Made by a program: the position numbers and the translations under genes. 20,975 nucleotides of DNA from Candidatus Bathyarchaeota archaeon RBG_13_60_20 (lineage in GTDB: Archaea; Thermoproteota; Bathyarchaeia; TCS64), in assembly GCA_001775965.1 (NCBI GenBank), contig MEZG01000062.1, positions 1 to 20,975 on the forward strand. The letters run 5' to 3'. This document shows positions 1-6,766 of this stretch, one piece after another. Under the pieces are notes generated by a model, which was not told where the DNA came from, did no database searches, and worked only from the letters and a program-made list of their open reading frames with translations. Each line of letters begins with the position of its first letter. Within the stretch, counting starts at the first letter, position 1.

Positions 1-262
1 TCCAGCAGCCGGCGCCCAGAAAGCCGACGTAGTCGTCCGTAGTCACGTCCCTGCCCAGGATGGACTCTACGTGGCGCCTGAGCCCCAGTTCATCCGGCAG
101 CGCCTCGGGCAGCCTCATGGGCCGCCCCATTAGGAGCCTCTCGGGTATCATCTCCCTGTAAAGATCATCAGCGGACTCCGCCCCCACCAGCCGCAGCATC
201 TCCCGCTTAACCTCGGGCACCGAGTTGGGGATATAGGGGTGGGGTCTTCCATGTTTCGCCAT
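1..262 (-). CDS. gcvPA: Glycine dehydrogenase (decarboxylating) subunit 1, N-terminal fragment
   Basis: Reading the minus strand from the ATG at 262 gives about 87 codons that run off the window edge. The start contains HPYIPNSVPEVKREML and the last visible part contains YVGFLGAGCW, both characteristic of the first subunit of the split P-protein of the glycine cleavage system. The full enzyme is a PLP-dependent heterodimer (GcvPA/GcvPB) that decarboxylates glycine and passes the aminomethyl group to lipoyl-GcvH in the cytosol. Only the first fifth or so of the usual length of about 440-450 residues is present. The truncation is due to the window boundary, not a mutation. A TATA-like TTAAAC at about 295-301 lies about 27 nt before a predicted start near 271, giving a 9-nt leader. 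The gene is divergent from the MFS pair. Confidence 0.9.
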   Translation of the reverse strand, partial: MAKHGRPHPYIPNSVPEVKREMLRLVGAESADDLYREMIPERLLMGRPMRLPEALPDELGLRRHVESILGRDVTTDDYVGFLGAGCW

Positions 263-294
263 GATATCTCTAAGCCCAAGTCCGCGGGCTCCGT

Positions 295-301
295 GTTTAA
301 C
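295..301 (-). promoter_or_regulatory. TATA-like box for gcvPA
   Basis: On the minus strand the bases read GTTAAAC. The centre is about 36 nt from the ATG at 262, so transcription would start near 271 under the usual archaeal spacing of 26-27 nt. This is inferred from position and composition only. Confidence 0.4.
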
Positions 302-336
302 GGTTTCCAGTGTGGTTCGCGCTCTGTTGTGAGAAT

Positions 337-344
337 GTTTAAAT
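337..344 (+). promoter_or_regulatory. TATA-like box for the first MFS gene
   Basis: GTTTAAAT stands out in GC-rich surroundings and places the predicted transcription start near 367, 17 nt before the ATG at 384. A GGAG at 372-375 within that leader can act as a ribosome-binding site. Confidence 0.5.
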
Positions 345-383
345 CGCCGCGGATTCCCCTATCGCAGAATCGGAGCGTCCCCA

Positions 384-1664
384 ATGCCAACTATAGTTCA
401 GCATGATATGTCTCTCAGGGGCCTCATGAGGGGCAACGTCCTCGTCCTGACGGTGAGCCGCATCCTCTGGAGCATGGGCGACGCTCTCGTGCTCCCCTAC
501 CTTAGCCTGTATATCCTGGCGCTGGGCGGGGACAAGCCCACCATTGGGTGGGTGAACGCTATTGGCAGCCTGGCCGCGTGCCTTCTCTACCCCATTGGCG
601 GCTACATCGCGGACAAGGCGGGCCGTGCAAGGTTCGTGGGGATAAGTACGGTCCTCTACGTGAGCAGCTTCCTCATCTTCGCGTTCAGCCCGAGCTGGCA
701 GTGGGTGGCTCTGGCGGTCACCTACCAGAACGTCGTGCTCTTCTACATGCCGGCCCTCAACGCCATCATGGCGGACAGCATCCCGCCTGGCGCCAGGGGC
801 AAGCTCTACGCCCTCACCATCGCCATCCCCAATGCCGTGAGGATATTCACCCCCTACATTGGGGGCCTCCTCATCGACAGGATGACACTGCTCCCGGCCA
901 TGCGGCTAGGCTACATGATCAGCTTCACCGTGGGCCTCCTCGTCGCGTTCCTCAGGATAAGGTACCTTAAGGAGACTGTTCAGGGCGAGGGGATGGGCAG
1001 GGATGTTGTAAAGATTTTCGTGGAGGGCTACAGGAACGTGCTTGGGAGCATCAGGTGGACGTTCCGGAACCTAAGAGGTTACGCCGTCGTGAGCATGCTC
1101 ATAGCATTCATGGGCAGCCTGATCCTCAACTTCTGGGTCGTGTTCGCCAACGAGGTCATCGGCCTCACAGAGTACGAGTTCGGGGTCATAATGCTTGTAG
1201 GCGGCGTGGCCAAGACCATCGTCAGCTTTGTTATAGGCCCCATCGTGGACAGGCTGGGGGCCAGGAAGTGCTTCATGGCTACGTTCGCCATCGCCATCCC
1301 CGGGATGTACCTGTTCACCCTGGCCCAGGACTACTGGTCGGCCATGCTCATCTACGGGGCCCTCGTCGTAAGCAGCGCATTCATGTGGATTGCCAGCAGC
1401 GCCTACTTGGCCGACAGCATCCCCAGGGAGATGCGGGGCCGCGTCATGGCTGGACTCGGCAGCGGCATGAGCATAGGCGTCACCGGGGGTGGATACAGCT
1501 CCGGGTTCCTCGTTTTCATACCGATGACCATCGGGAGTCTCATCAGCGGCTACATATACAGCTACGACGCCGCCATGCCCTGGATACTGCAGACGGTGCT
1601 CCTCACACTGGCTCTCGTCTTCACAGTGGTGTGGCTGAAGGACCCTGAAAGGGCCCAGGTCTAG
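384..1664 (+). CDS. Major facilitator superfamily transporter (first of a tandem pair)
   Basis: This 426-residue protein has about 12 hydrophobic helices and typical MFS length. MFS motif A is at about residues 72-81 (GGYIADKAGR), and its counterpart in the second half is GPIVDRLGARK. The repeated phrase MADSIPPGARGK (about 129-140) and LADSIPREMRGR marks the loops of the two six-helix halves. MFS proteins are secondary transporters in the cytoplasmic membrane, and the substrate cannot be read from the sequence. The next gene, 65 bases downstream by my start choice, encodes a clear paralogue. The ATG at 384 is supported by an upstream GGAG and a TATA-like box. The protein could be a drug or metabolite exporter or a sugar/peptide importer. 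Confidence 0.88.
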   Translation: MPTIVQHDMSLRGLMRGNVLVLTVSRILWSMGDALVLPYLSLYILALGGDKPTIGWVNAIGSLAACLLYPIGGYIADKAGRARFVGISTVLYVSSFLIFAFSPSWQWVALAVTYQNVVLFYMPALNAIMADSIPPGARGKLYALTIAIPNAVRIFTPYIGGLLIDRMTLLPAMRLGYMISFTVGLLVAFLRIRYLKETVQGEGMGRDVVKIFVEGYRNVLGSIRWTFRNLRGYAVVSMLIAFMGSLILNFWVVFANEVIGLTEYEFGVIMLVGGVAKTIVSFVIGPIVDRLGARKCFMATFAIAIPGMYLFTLAQDYWSAMLIYGALVVSSAFMWIASSAYLADSIPREMRGRVMAGLGSGMSIGVTGGGYSSGFLVFIPMTIGSLISGYIYSYDAAMPWILQTVLLTLALVFTVVWLKDPERAQV

Positions 1665-1677
1665 CCGGTTTGCCCAC

Positions 1678-1687
1678 AAACCTTAAT
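1678..1687 (+). promoter_or_regulatory. TATA-like box for the second MFS gene
   Basis: AAACCTTAAT predicts a transcription start near 1711. If it is real, the upstream TTG at 1670 cannot be the start of this gene, which favours the TTG at 1730. Confidence 0.4.
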
Positions 1688-1729
1688 CGCCCCTCAGCCT
1701 CCTTTTACCATCTCACTGGTGGAGGATTC

Positions 1730-2998
1730 TTGGAGGAGACACCTGAGCGTAAGCTGATCCCCCGCAACGTGCTGGTCCTGACCATCAGCAGGGCAATCTG
1801 GAGCATGAGCGACACAAACATAGACAACTTCATCAGCAGCTACATGCTCACCCTGGGGGCCAGTGTCCCAACGATAGGCCTGGTGAACGCGCTTGGGAGC
1901 TTCGTCGCCATGCTGCTCTACCCCATAGGCGGGTACATAGCCGACAAGAGCGGAAGGGTCAGGCTCGTCTCCTACTCGACGCTCCTGTACACCTCGAGCT
2001 TCCTGATCTTCATTTTCGCTGGCAGCTGGGAGATGGCGGCGTTCGCCATGATATACCAGCAGGCCGTGCTGTTCTACCTGCCAGCCATGAACGCGGTCAT
2101 GGCTGACAGCATCCCTGTGGGCGAGCGGGGCAAGCTGTACGCCTTCAACTTTGCTTTGCCCAACGTGATCAGGATCGTGGCCCCCTACATCGCTGGCCTG
2201 TTCATAGCCCGATTCGAGCTGATACCTGCCATGAGGATCGGTTTCACAGTCAGCCTCGCTGTGGGCCTCGTGATTACCGGCCTGAGACTGATCTTCCTGA
2301 AAGAGACACTTACAAACATACAGGAGGTGGACTGGAACCCGCTGCGCCTGATGAGGAACGCTTACGGTGACATGGTTCTCTCTCTCAGGTGGATATGGGG
2401 CAACATACGGACGTACGCGGCCATGAGCGTGTTGCTGTCCTTCCTCAGCAGCATGATACTGCCCTTCTGGATAATCTACGCTAGCATCGAGATCGGACTG
2501 GCTCCCCTCCAGTGGGGGGTAATCCTCCTTTGGGGCGGCGTTGCTAGGGCCGTTCTCAGCATATTCATCGGGGAGATCGTGGACAGGTTCGGCGCCCGCA
2601 ACTGCTTCCTGATCGGGTTCATCGTCTCGGCGCCCCCCATGTACCTGTTCACGTTGGCCTCCGGGTTCTGGGACACCCTCGTCATCTACTCGGTCACCAC
2701 CCTGGGGGCCGTGCTCATGTGGATCGCGTCCCAGGTCTACCTGGCGGACAGCATACCTAAGGAGATGAGGGGCCGTATAATGGCCGGCGTAGGCAGCGGC
2801 ATAACCCTTGGTGTTACGGGCATCGGCTTCCCCAGCGGGTTCCTCATATTCCTCCCCAAGACTTTGGGGAACCTAGTGGGGGGGATGATATACCACCTGA
2901 ACCCGGCGCTGCCGTGGGCCCTCCAGTCCATGTTCCTGCTCGTGGGCCTCGTGTACGCATGGCTGATGCTGAGGAACCCCGAGAAGCCCCAGGAATAA
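1730..2998 (+). CDS. Major facilitator superfamily transporter (second of a tandem pair)
   Basis: The protein is about 422 residues with 12 predicted helices and is clearly paralogous to the gene before it. Shared segments include RNVLVLT.SR..WSM near the start, LLYPIGGYIADK.GR (motif A), MADSIP.G.RGKLYA and LADSIP.EMRGR.MAG.GSG. I chose the TTG at 1730 because GGTGGAGG at 1718-1725 lies just upstream and a TATA-like box at 1678-1687 would place the mRNA start near 1711. The alternative in-frame TTG at 1670 adds 20 residues that have no match in the paralogue. The protein is an integral cytoplasmic-membrane secondary transporter of unknown substrate. Separate promoters suggest the two copies may be expressed independently. 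Confidence 0.87.
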   Translation: MEETPERKLIPRNVLVLTISRAIWSMSDTNIDNFISSYMLTLGASVPTIGLVNALGSFVAMLLYPIGGYIADKSGRVRLVSYSTLLYTSSFLIFIFAGSWEMAAFAMIYQQAVLFYLPAMNAVMADSIPVGERGKLYAFNFALPNVIRIVAPYIAGLFIARFELIPAMRIGFTVSLAVGLVITGLRLIFLKETLTNIQEVDWNPLRLMRNAYGDMVLSLRWIWGNIRTYAAMSVLLSFLSSMILPFWIIYASIEIGLAPLQWGVILLWGGVARAVLSIFIGEIVDRFGARNCFLIGFIVSAPPMYLFTLASGFWDTLVIYSVTTLGAVLMWIASQVYLADSIPKEMRGRIMAGVGSGITLGVTGIGFPSGFLIFLPKTLGNLVGGMIYHLNPALPWALQSMFLLVGLVYAWLMLRNPEKPQE

Positions 2999-3065
2999 CC
3001 CATATATCCTGGGCACGTTTAGCCGTTCACGGGTCAATCCATCGCCCCAACCGGAGGCGGGAAGG

Positions 3066-3374
3066 TTGATAGTGATAAACTACTTCGACTGGCAGGGTAC
3101 GAGAGACGCCCTGACGCGCTGGGTCGAGGCCGTTCGCTCCGAGTGCGAGAAGAACAACGTGCGGTTCATGGGCCTCTACGGGCCGAGCCAGGTCAAGTTC
3201 AACTGGTGCTTCATCCACGAGGTGGACGACCAGGAGCATTACCACAGGACGTGGAGGGGCCTCACTATGCCCACTGAGGTCACCCACCAGGTCATACATT
3301 ACCTCTGGCCCGACAGGAGCTTCGCCCGGGAGCTGCCCAGGTACCCGCCGGCCCACTTCTTCGACGTGAGGTAG
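3066..3374 (+). CDS. Uncharacterised small soluble protein (102 aa)
   Basis: I do not recognise this family with confidence. It has no signal peptide or membrane helix and is rich in Trp, Tyr and His. A beta-alpha start (IVINYFDWQG, then a helix with RWVEAVRSECEKNNV) is followed by a strand-like FMGLYG and a run FNWCFIHEVDDQEHYHRTW. The alternation could fit a ferredoxin-like or dimeric alpha/beta-barrel fold, but that is a guess from pattern only. TTG at 3066 is taken as the start because GGAGG at 3053-3057 lies 8 nt upstream; the GTG at 3072 is the alternative. Codon use matches the neighbouring genes. An eight-T run follows the stop, so it is probably a monocistronic unit. Confidence 0.65.
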   Translation: MIVINYFDWQGTRDALTRWVEAVRSECEKNNVRFMGLYGPSQVKFNWCFIHEVDDQEHYHRTWRGLTMPTEVTHQVIHYLWPDRSFARELPRYPPAHFFDVR

Positions 3375-3389
3375 AGCCCGTACCTTCAC

Positions 3390-3397
3390 TTTTTTTT
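3390..3397 (+). terminator. Oligo-T terminator after the 102-aa gene
   Basis: Eight consecutive T residues begin 16 nt after the stop codon. Archaeal RNA polymerase commonly terminates at such T tracts without a hairpin. No stem is visible upstream. Confidence 0.5.
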
Positions 3398-3423
3398 CAT
3401 GGCTAAGGAATAAAGAAGGACGC

Positions 3424-3431
3424 CTTATATT
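3424..3431 (+). promoter_or_regulatory. TATA-like box for the 3481-5399 operon
   Basis: CTTATATT predicts a transcription start near 3454, ahead of both candidate starts (GTG 3466 and ATG 3481). Confidence 0.5.
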
Positions 3432-3480
3432 CCGCTCTTACCAAGTTAGACTTGCACTATTTCTAGTGTGCGTGAGAGAC

Positions 3481-3828
3481 ATGAAACGTGTGAGAGTGGA
3501 TAGAAAAAGGCTTGAGAGGTTCGGCTTCAAGCCCGTCAAGGGCCTTAATGCTTCTATTCAGAAGAATCCTGAGCTATCCCAGAGGCTCAAGGAGGATTTC
3601 AGGGCCACCCTTGAAGCCCAGGGCGTTAAAGTCGATGACGAGTTCAAGCGGCTCTTGCGTGAGAGCTGGAGGCAGCAGATAAAGGAGGATGTTCGCCGCG
3701 TTGCCGAGGAGAAGGGAGGCGACGACTGGTACCTGAAACGTGTGCTAAGGGGGGAGCCCATACGTGTCCGCGTCAAGGTGAGCCCTGAGGGCCACTCGAA
3801 GAGGGTCAAGGAGGGCGACTGCGAGTGA
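3481..3828 (+). CDS. Small charged protein coupled to a TULIP-like gene; leader-peptide-like middle region
   Basis: The protein has 115 residues from the ATG at 3481, or 120 from the GTG at 3466. I prefer the ATG because GTGA lies a short distance upstream. It is basic and highly charged, with no membrane segment. The stretch NPELSQRLKEDFRATLEAQG followed by VKVDDEF has the shape of the N-terminal helix of NHLP/Nif11-type (nitrile-hydratase-like) leader domains, in which a 'DPE..xRL..D...aL...Gv.v' pattern recurs. This is only a pattern resemblance, and no maturation enzyme is visible nearby. The C-terminal part is basic (RVRVKVSPEGHSKRVK). Its TGA overlaps the GTG of the next gene (GTGA, 3825-3828), so the two proteins are probably made together and may act together. 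Confidence 0.7.
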   Translation: MKRVRVDRKRLERFGFKPVKGLNASIQKNPELSQRLKEDFRATLEAQGVKVDDEFKRLLRESWRQQIKEDVRRVAEEKGGDDWYLKRVLRGEPIRVRVKVSPEGHSKRVKEGDCE

Positions 3829-5399
3829 ATACTGGTGGGTACGATGTAGTCGTCGAGTTGAACGAGTCCCTACTCAACAGGTTCCTAAACCTGGGCCACT
3901 GCATAGGCAAGTTCCCCGTGTTCACAGGCGTCTACACTCTCCCCATCGACGATGTGCCGGAGAGCCTGGAGGAGTTCATGGACATAGGGTACGAGGTCAG
4001 CGTGGCCGCCCCGCCCACAATTGACTTCACAACGGACCACAGGGTAAAGATGAGCATCAGGGGCCAGTCCAAGTTCACCGTGCTTGGCAACATAACCTTC
4101 GAGCTTGAAGTCGAGTTCACAGTAATATTCAGGCCCGTGTTTGACCAGATCACCCGCCAGCTCGTGCTGGATGCTGTGGACGCCGAGATCGATGACGTGG
4201 AGCTGAACGACACGTACCACCTGCCCGTGAACGTCATTAACAGGCTTAACGAGGTTTTAGCCACAGCGATGGAGGAGTACCTCACCGAGGACATCGCGTC
4301 CATCGAGGTGAGCCCAGTGCTTCTGAGCGTGGAGCTCCCCTATATGCCCCCCGGGGACGCGAACAAGCTGACCGTGGGGCTCGGAAACGTGAAGGTGCTC
4401 AACAGCCAGGTCATGGCGGCAGCGGTGAACCTCCTCGGCTACACGGGGGGCAACGTGAACCAGATAGCCGACTTCACGGGTGGGAGCCACGTGGGCGTAG
4501 GAGTCAACGAGTCCGCGATGCACAGGGTCTACGACTTCTGGTGGTACAGGACCATCCACCCCAAGTCGGTGACCCAGACAGGCAGCCACGAGTTCGACCC
4601 GCCCGACTTCGTGGATTGGATAGACGAGCTGGTGGACTGGGTGGCCGCCGTCCTCACCCTCGGGCTAGTGGACGTGGACATAGACATCGACAGGGTCTGG
4701 GCTGAGTACGGGGCGACCCTGAGGTTCAGCAAGTTCGACTTCGACCTCAAGCCCGGGAACAAGGTTGAGCTGTCAGGCAGCGTCTCGGCGGACATCTGGC
4801 TCAAGGTGTATGTCCAGATCACGGAGACCACGTCGCTCTTCTGGGGCGCCTGGGATGTAAGCGAGGAGACCAGCACCGTCACCCTCTTCGACCTGAGAGC
4901 CAACGGGCTCACCCTAAACATCGACAACGCGGAGGGCAGGGTTTACCTAGACGCGAGCAGGAGGCTGACCGTGGAGGTCACCGACCTGGACCTGACGATA
5001 CCGCTGCCCTGGGACGTACCCGAGTTCCTGCTGGATTACGTGGTGGACTGGGTCGTGGACCAGGTGGTGGACAACCTGCCCCCGATAGTGCTGAGCCCAG
5101 CCATAATAGAGCAGACGCTGCCGGACACAACAATAACGGTGACGGCCACCGCCACGAACCTGGTGATCGACGAGACTGAGGCCCTGGTCACAGCCAACAT
5201 CGAGACCAGCGGCATAGGGTCGTACGCCCCCTACATAGCCAACAAGAATCCCCTAAGCACGGAGGTCCATAAGCGGGACTGCGAGTGGGCTCACCGTATC
5301 AGCCAGAGGAACAGGGTCTACTACTGCAGCTTGGAGAAGGCCGTGGAGGACGGCTACGACGGGTGCGCGTACTGCCTGCCGGCGCACCACCACCGCTAA
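3825..5399 (+). CDS. BPI/TULIP-like two-domain protein with a C-terminal Ada-like Cys/His motif
   Basis: This 524-residue protein is acidic, rich in long amphipathic strands, and has no signal peptide. Two halves begin similarly: VVVELNESLLNRFL (about 8-21) and VGVGVNESAMHRVYDFWW (about 223-240). Each is followed by extended beta segments and an amphipathic helix (e.g. VINRLNEVLATAMEEYL, about 137-153; VPEFLLDYVVDWVVDQVV, about 398-415). That double layout resembles BPI/TULIP tubular lipid-binding domains, which carry lipids in a hydrophobic groove. The tail (about 478-520) holds H482, C486, C501, C514 and C517 around a GYDGCAYCLP motif, similar to Ada-type zinc-binding modules appended to other proteins. 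The GTG start overlaps the preceding stop by 4 nt. The fold call is inferred from pattern; the ligand is unknown and the location is probably cytosolic. Confidence 0.7.
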   Translation: MNTGGYDVVVELNESLLNRFLNLGHCIGKFPVFTGVYTLPIDDVPESLEEFMDIGYEVSVAAPPTIDFTTDHRVKMSIRGQSKFTVLGNITFELEVEFTVIFRPVFDQITRQLVLDAVDAEIDDVELNDTYHLPVNVINRLNEVLATAMEEYLTEDIASIEVSPVLLSVELPYMPPGDANKLTVGLGNVKVLNSQVMAAAVNLLGYTGGNVNQIADFTGGSHVGVGVNESAMHRVYDFWWYRTIHPKSVTQTGSHEFDPPDFVDWIDELVDWVAAVLTLGLVDVDIDIDRVWAEYGATLRFSKFDFDLKPGNKVELSGSVSADIWLKVYVQITETTSLFWGAWDVSEETSTVTLFDLRANGLTLNIDNAEGRVYLDASRRLTVEVTDLDLTIPLPWDVPEFLLDYVVDWVVDQVVDNLPPIVLSPAIIEQTLPDTTITVTATATNLVIDETEALVTANIETSGIGSYAPYIANKNPLSTEVHKRDCEWAHRISQRNRVYYCSLEKAVEDGYDGCAYCLPAHHHR

Positions 5400-5404
5400 C
5401 CCCC

Positions 5405-5411
5405 TTTTTTT
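5405..5411 (+). terminator. Oligo-T terminator after the TULIP-like gene
   Basis: Seven T residues preceded by CCCC begin 6 nt after the stop codon. The rest of the 5412-5520 interval between these convergent genes shows no open gene. It contains TCGGCCGA, a small 8-bp palindrome, which I cannot interpret. Confidence 0.5.
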
Positions 5412-5520
5412 AGTTTATTTGCAGACCCACAACCCCCTATGATCGCCCCGTAGAGGCACATGGGGGGCGAAGCAGGATCGGCCGACCTTAAAATAATGAG
5501 GTAGGCGCCTCCACCCGCAT

Positions 5521-6189
5521 TCACAGGAGTCCTCTGCCCTGCAGGTAGCCTGGAAGCTCCCCGACGCTTCCCAGGACCACGTCCGGGCACGCGGCCTCGA
5601 GGCGCTGCACGCTCTGGGTGCCCGTGAGGACCCCCACCGTGACGGCACCAGCGTTGAGGCCTTCCTCTATCCCGTTGGCCGTGTCGTCCACCTTGACGAC
5701 GGTGCGCGGCTCCTCGACGCCGTACTTCCGCATGGCATAAAGGATCATGGCGGGGTCGGGGCGGGAGGCCCCCACCTGCTCGCTGCACACCCAGGAATCG
5801 ATGAGGTCCTTCCTGTCCCAGCCTAACCCATGAACGATGGCCTCCGCCACCTCCGCCGGGAAACCTGATGAGGCAACAACCTTGACGCCTCTGTCCTTGA
5901 GGAACCTGAAGGTCTCGGAGGCGCCCCTAATCTCCTTCACTCTCCCCGTATTCTCCCTGAGGGCGCCCAGGAACTGTGCGTATATCAGCTCAGCCTTGGT
6001 GCCACCCAGCTCCCTTATGACTGTCCACTTGTCGCGGCCCCTCTGCTCGTTGAGCACCTCCATGGGCACCGAGACGCCGTGGGCCCTGAAGGCGTCGTCG
6101 TAGCACTTCAGCACCAGGGGGACCCCGTCCACCAGGTCGTCCACGGTGGTGCCCGCCATGTCGAAGACCGCGAGCCTGACCCTAGCCAC
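5521..6189 (-). CDS. Phosphonatase-like HAD-superfamily hydrolase
   Basis: This 222-residue protein has all HAD motifs. Motif I is FDMAGTTVDD (nucleophile D10). K54 sits in RGRDKW, aligned by eye with the Schiff-base lysine of phosphonoacetaldehyde hydrolase. Motif II is SSGFP (about 107-111), then ASRPDP, and motif IV is KVDDTANGIEEG. The DMAGTTVD and KVDDT..GI.EGLNAG.VTVGV signatures match the PhnX-like subgroup rather than generic phosphoglycolate phosphatases. The likely reaction is hydrolysis of a small phosphorylated or phosphonate aldehyde in the cytosol; the exact substrate is open. No phosphonate transporter or transaminase is nearby. The GTG start directly abuts the nitroreductase stop, with GAGGAGGT just upstream, so the two genes form a coupled operon. 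Confidence 0.85.
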   Translation of the reverse strand: MARVRLAVFDMAGTTVDDLVDGVPLVLKCYDDAFRAHGVSVPMEVLNEQRGRDKWTVIRELGGTKAELIYAQFLGALRENTGRVKEIRGASETFRFLKDRGVKVVASSGFPAEVAEAIVHGLGWDRKDLIDSWVCSEQVGASRPDPAMILYAMRKYGVEEPRTVVKVDDTANGIEEGLNAGAVTVGVLTGTQSVQRLEAACPDVVLGSVGELPGYLQGRGLL

Positions 6190-6705
6190 CTAGACCTCCT
6201 CCGCTATCTCTGAGAGGGGTTTCCTCCCGGTGCTGGCTGTGAAGCCCTGCTTGTCTGGGTAGCCCAGGGGCGTGACGGCCACCACGTGCTGGTCCTCGGG
6301 GAGCCCCAGAGCCTCCCGGACCTTATCGTTCTCGAAGTCGCCGATCCAGCACGTGCCCAGGCCCTCGGCTCTAGCCGCCAGCACAAGGTGGGTGAAGACG
6401 ATGCTCACGTCCATCATAAAGCTCATCTCGCCCATGTAGCCGCCCCTGTTGAACGGTATCTTCCAGCCCACCGCGACGATGACCACAGGCGCCTTGGCGA
6501 TCCAGGTCTGGCCGCGGCACGCCTCGGCCACCCGCCTCCTCTTCTCAGCGTCCCTGACCACGTAGAACTTCCACAGCTGCCTGTTGTGGCCGCTAGGCGC
6601 AACCCTGGCCGCCTCTAGGACCCGCCCCAGGGACGCCTCTGGCACCGGGTCGGCCCCGTAGCTCCTGATGCTCCTCCTGGTCTTGACGACGTCGTAGAAC
6701 TCCAT
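6190..6705 (-). CDS. Nitroreductase-family FMN oxidoreductase
   Basis: The protein has 171 residues, a normal length for the compact nitroreductase fold. The N-terminus FYDVVKTRRSIRSYG carries the basic RRSIR segment that contacts the FMN phosphate. APSGHNRQLWKFYVV is the second flavin-binding region, and AEGLGTCWIGDF with the C-terminal LGYPDKQG completes the pattern. Family members are cytosolic homodimers that use NAD(P)H to reduce nitro compounds, quinones or flavins, and some are dehalogenases or flavin-destructases. The physiological substrate is not evident. The ATG at 6705 lies about 28 nt from the centre of a TATA-like box, so the mRNA is probably leaderless. It is the first gene of a two-gene unit with the HAD hydrolase. 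Confidence 0.87.
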   Translation of the reverse strand: MEFYDVVKTRRSIRSYGADPVPEASLGRVLEAARVAPSGHNRQLWKFYVVRDAEKRRRVAEACRGQTWIAKAPVVIVAVGWKIPFNRGGYMGEMSFMMDVSIVFTHLVLAARAEGLGTCWIGDFENDKVREALGLPEDQHVVAVTPLGYPDKQGFTASTGRKPLSEIAEEV

Positions 6706-6728
6706 TTCACAGTGAATGTGCCTGGCCC

Positions 6729-6738
6729 ATATTTAGGC
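6729..6738. promoter_or_regulatory. TATA-like box shared by divergent nitroreductase and M42 peptidase genes
   Basis: CATATTTAGG (CCTAAATATG on the other strand) is the only A/T-rich box between the genes. Its centre is about 28 nt from the nitroreductase ATG and about 34 nt from the peptidase GTG, so one element could direct both transcripts. Confidence 0.4.
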
Positions 6739-6766
6739 TGTGCCTTCACCCGGGTAACTGCTATTA

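Noticed and set aside
5412..5520. Possible small gene or RNA between the convergent TULIP-like and HAD genes
   Set aside because: No open frame of coding character and no stable long stem; only a short TCGGCCGA palindrome.
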